Assembly: GCF_964033635.1 (NCBI RefSeq)
Contig: NZ_OZ035533.1
Location: forward strand, 3,782,001 to 3,846,000
Length of the DNA: 64,000 bases
Source of the DNA: Chitinophaga sp. MM2321
Lineage (GTDB): Bacteria; Bacteroidota; Bacteroidia; Chitinophagales; Chitinophagaceae
Reading direction: 5' to 3'
The position numbers and the translations under genes are program-made. The notes under the pieces were generated by a model. It saw only the letters and a list, made by a program, of their open reading frames with translations, ran no database searches and was not told the origin of the DNA. Shown piece by piece: positions 61,537 to 64,000 of the stretch (positions are counted from its first letter, which is position 1; every line of letters begins with the position of its first letter).

Positions 61537-64000
61537 TTATGATTTGCTCAGTATTTCCTGGATGTTATTGTTAAATGCAAAGTTCAGCGATGGCGTCAGC
61601 GGATACACTGTCATAGAAGAAACAACGGCGGGCAGGAACCGCGCATAACTGGTATTATCAATATGCGTGGGTTCTATCGCGCGCTTCTTCGCCATGTCCA
61701 GTGTTTCATGCAAAGTGTTGACCAACTCCTGCCATTCCCAGGCGCCTTTGAAGTCTGCCGGCATGGCCAGCAGCATCACCTGCGGTGGTTCAGAATTTGG
61801 CCTGTCGTAATGAAAACTAACCCCAATCGTTTCCTGGCGGGAAGGGATTACTTCTGTCCATTCGTCCAACAGTAAACCACACTGATGTTTTGTTTTATCA
61901 AAAGGCACGGTGTAATGTGCGGTGTACAACAACCGGTCACTGTCAATCACGTAATCAGGGGGATAAGTCAGCGCCAACCAGCTATCGACATTATTGAATG
62001 GCAGTTGCAGCGGTTGTAAGGCCGGTTCTGCGCTGCCAAAGGCTTCTGCGAGGATGGTGGTATTTTCCCAGTGATACATTTTTTCCCGTACACGGGCTAC
62101 ACCATATAACCATTCGTCCACCGGAAAATCCTTTTTTTCTGTATTCACCAGGTAATCCAGCAGTTGATCTTTTGCGCTGTAAGCATTGGCCCATTCATCG
62201 GCTTTATCTGTGGGTACCGCAAATTCGGGGACTATTTTAAAATCATCATGAAACAATTGCTTTGCAGCCTGTAACAACAGATCCACACGCGGCTTCCCTT
62301 CTGTGGCGGCGGCGGCATCTGTCATGAGTGCAGCGGCGGCGGTGAGCCGTGTTTTCAGATCGGCCGCCAGCCCGGTGGCCTTTGCTGCCAGCTCCGTAGC
62401 CAGTGTAATGATCTGCTGCGCTACATCTTCTACATCAAATGGCTCCAGGTCAAAAGCAGTAACGGGTAGCTTGGCTTTGATGGCGTTTAAAAATGCGGAG
62501 AGCGATCTTTCTGTGGTATTAAAAAGCGTATTGAATTCATCCCGTTTATTTTTAAAAGGTGTGCGTTCGCCCATCAGGCTATCCCTGAAATCATCGGGGT
62601 TGGCCGGCAACAACACTTCGGGGTTGGCGGTAATATCTCTTCTTGCTTTCAGCAGCAGATCAAATTTTTCATCGGTGGTAGCTGTTCCCGGCAATGCGCC
62701 ATATGCCGTGATGAGATCATCAAAATCTATCAACTTATCGTCCCATCGTTTGATCAGGTCTTGCAGCTTTTTCAGCAAGGTGGTGAACAGTTGGTTTTTA
62801 CGGTCGTATATAAACCCGAAACCCGTTTGTGGTAAACCAGATTGGCCTGCGGCCGATAAAATATTAACCAGGTCCGACATATAGATGTCAATGTTGTTCA
62901 GGATCTGTGCGCGGTTGGCCATTGTATCGGCTACCAGCGGGTCAATAACACTGCTATAAGTGGTCAGTTCATTTGCGCGGAGGTTTTCCAGCCGGTCGTA
63001 TGACAACTGTATGCGGGCCATATCCAGGAACTGAACCTGGTCTGCCTGCTGTTGTGCATTGCCGGACAACACAATATCATTGGCGGTGAGCGGTCTTGAG
63101 TGCAGCAGGATATTCCGCAGGCTGTTCATCAGCGGCGCCAGTTCGAAGAAACTAACCTTACCGCCTAAACGCTTCATGTAATTGATAGTTACTGCCGTAT
63201 CGGGCCTTACGGTGGGCCTGTCCAGCACAAGCCTGTTGATACGGTCGTCGAGATCCGTCATGGCGGGTTCGTTATCCGTATTCACCAGGTACAACAGGTC
63301 TATAGGTTCCAGTCCTAATGTTTGTGCAGTCACTTCTTCGTCGGTTATGACACCATAACTAACGGTGCAGACTATATTATTTACCTGTGGCAACAGGCTG
63401 GTGAGCCATTTATTAATTGCGGGTTCTGCTTTTGCCCGCGGTGTGTTGCCCAGTGCGGGATTCAGGCCGGTGTCGAGATGCAGCCCCACGCGATGGGTGA
63501 GATGAACGCCGCTGCGCGGTGTCTGTATCACATCCGGTAACGGTGGGAAATTGCCTTTGCTGTATGTGTCGAGGGTAGCAGCGCCACGGTCATAGTTTCC
63601 CTGCACTACCTGGTGTACACTTTCTGCCAGCGCGGTATCGGCAATAGCATCATTGATGTCCAGAATTTTTTGCACTTCTTCATTGATAGCCGTTGCCTGT
63701 GCGGGGTCATCTACCGGTGGCAAGGGCTTATCAAAAGGATAGCTGCTGTTGCCTGTTTTACGGATCTGTTCTATCAGCGCCAATCCATCTATCACATTAT
63801 TCGCTTCAATAGATTCCACGCTGTCAATAGGTGTTTCCGTAGTGCTGTCTACCACCGTATCCTTATTTTTGTTGGCAGCCAGCGGAAATACTTTCCGCAA
63901 CTGGTAAATAAAATAATCCAGTTCCACGCCCGGATGACTTTCATGCAGGCCACGTTCCAGGTAATATCCCAGCAATGCACTGAGCGGCTGTCCGCCACGC
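61537..64000 (-). CDS. Large protein of unknown family, 5' end outside window
   Basis: At least 820 residues, open to the right edge with no start inside, so the true N-terminus is beyond base 64000. Visible segments are QPLSALLGYYLERGLHESHP near the edge, VELDYFIYQLRKVFPLAAN, a long helical and Ala-rich middle (LAAKATGLAADLKTRLTAAA), and a C-terminus with DSWLALTYPPDYVIDSDRLL and GVSFHYDRPNSEPPQVMLLA. No signal peptide or catalytic motif was seen. It is followed after 3 bp by the 625-residue gene. Function unknown. Confidence 0.72.
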   Translation of the reverse strand, partial: RGGQPLSALLGYYLERGLHESHPGVELDYFIYQLRKVFPLAANKNKDTVVDSTTETPIDSVESIEANNVIDGLALIEQIRKTGNSSYPFDKPLPPVDDPAQATAINEEVQKILDINDAIADTALAESVHQVVQGNYDRGAATLDTYSKGNFPPLPDVIQTPRSGVHLTHRVGLHLDTGLNPALGNTPRAKAEPAINKWLTSLLPQVNNIVCTVSYGVITDEEVTAQTLGLEPIDLLYLVNTDNEPAMTDLDDRINRLVLDRPTVRPDTAVTINYMKRLGGKVSFFELAPLMNSLRNILLHSRPLTANDIVLSGNAQQQADQVQFLDMARIQLSYDRLENLRANELTTYSSVIDPLVADTMANRAQILNNIDIYMSDLVNILSAAGQSGLPQTGFGFIYDRKNQLFTTLLKKLQDLIKRWDDKLIDFDDLITAYGALPGTATTDEKFDLLLKARRDITANPEVLLPANPDDFRDSLMGERTPFKNKRDEFNTLFNTTERSLSAFLNAIKAKLPVTAFDLEPFDVEDVAQQIITLATELAAKATGLAADLKTRLTAAAALMTDAAAATEGKPRVDLLLQAAKQLFHDDFKIVPEFAVPTDKADEWANAYSAKDQLLDYLVNTEKKDFPVDEWLYGVARVREKMYHWENTTILAEAFGSAEPALQPLQLPFNNVDSWLALTYPPDYVIDSDRLLYTAHYTVPFDKTKHQCGLLLDEWTEVIPSRQETIGVSFHYDRPNSEPPQVMLLAMPADFKGAWEWQELVNTLHETLDMAKKRAIEPTHIDNTSYARFLPAVVSSMTVYPLTPSLNFAFNNNIQEILSKS

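Noticed and set aside
59656..64000. Interpretation as a contractile injection or phage tail locus
   Set aside because: No tube, sheath, baseplate spike or AAA+ ATPase is present in the window, so the claim would rest on the size of two unknown proteins alone.
1..64000. tRNA, rRNA or CRISPR arrays
   Set aside because: No cloverleaf-like, rRNA-like or regularly spaced repeat segment was found by reading the intergenic regions; a tRNAscan or CRISPR search would be decisive.

Overview
The window looks like chromosomal DNA of a Bacteroidota bacterium, most likely a Chitinophaga-like member of the Chitinophagaceae. The basis is the gene content (DUF4251, DUF4349, DUF1080, DUF4838, VF530 and lysine-rich cold-shock proteins, many SPII/SPI/TAT-type exported enzymes) and recurrent TAnnTTTG promoter boxes, the -7 element of Bacteroidota. 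No rRNA, tRNA, CRISPR array, transposase or phage structural gene was recognised.

Layout. 0-6 kb (minus): lutA-lutB-lutC lactate oxidation operon (lutC cut by the window edge), a luciferase-like flavin monooxygenase, a PIF1-type helicase and cspA. 6.3-10.8 kb: MHS-type MFS transporter, rpiA (convergent and overlapping), an M28 peptidase and an MtfA-like peptidase. 10.9-16.8 kb (minus): a carbohydrate locus with a ROK kinase, a TAT-exported Gfo/Idh/MocA oxidoreductase and a giant HEAT-repeat protein with two DUF1080 (3-keto-glycoside hydrolase-type) domains. 17-20 kb: DoxX/HxlR pair, a 3-hydroxyisobutyrate dehydrogenase-type enzyme, an Mpo1-like protein and a membrane protein. 20.2-25.1 kb (minus): TetR-TolC-EmrA-EmrB drug efflux operon with a clear promoter and operator. 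25.4-29.8 kb: membrane protein, then a second DUF1080 locus (DUF1080-PA14 protein plus beta-propeller/cytochrome c protein). 30-38 kb: HAD phosphatase, GNAT, DUF4251, ABC exporter, thioredoxin-reductase-like protein, a small membrane protein, an orphan CdiI-like immunity protein, dinB and a serine hydrolase. 38.4-46.2 kb (plus): AraC regulator followed by a Planctomycetes-style cluster (DUF1549/DUF1553, DUF1501, sugar isomerase/epimerase, DUF2231-cytochrome-LRR). 46.2-55.4 kb: Omp85-like protein, xseB/xseA, YycJ-like MBL hydrolase, DUF2383 protein, membrane patatin, DUF4349, VF530, PNPOx-like protein and an extended cold-shock protein. 55.8-59.3 kb: two AT-richer exported carbohydrate-active genes. 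59.7-64 kb: two large adjacent proteins of no recognised family, the second cut by the window end.

The most unusual non-coding signal is a family of large palindromes. Two near-identical copies (10803-10922 and 25820-25935) have 53-54 bp arms, and there is one diverged copy (15782-15887) and one degenerate copy (43688-43789). In the first three, the outer edge of the element supplies the in-frame TAG stop codon of a flanking gene. A second signal is a GCTAAA-type dyad, LacI-operator-like, upstream of both the ROK kinase and the DUF1080-PA14 gene. It suggests that the two DUF1080 loci share a regulator not encoded here. The undescribed-system candidates are the two-gene pair at the right edge and the DUF1553/DUF1501 cluster.
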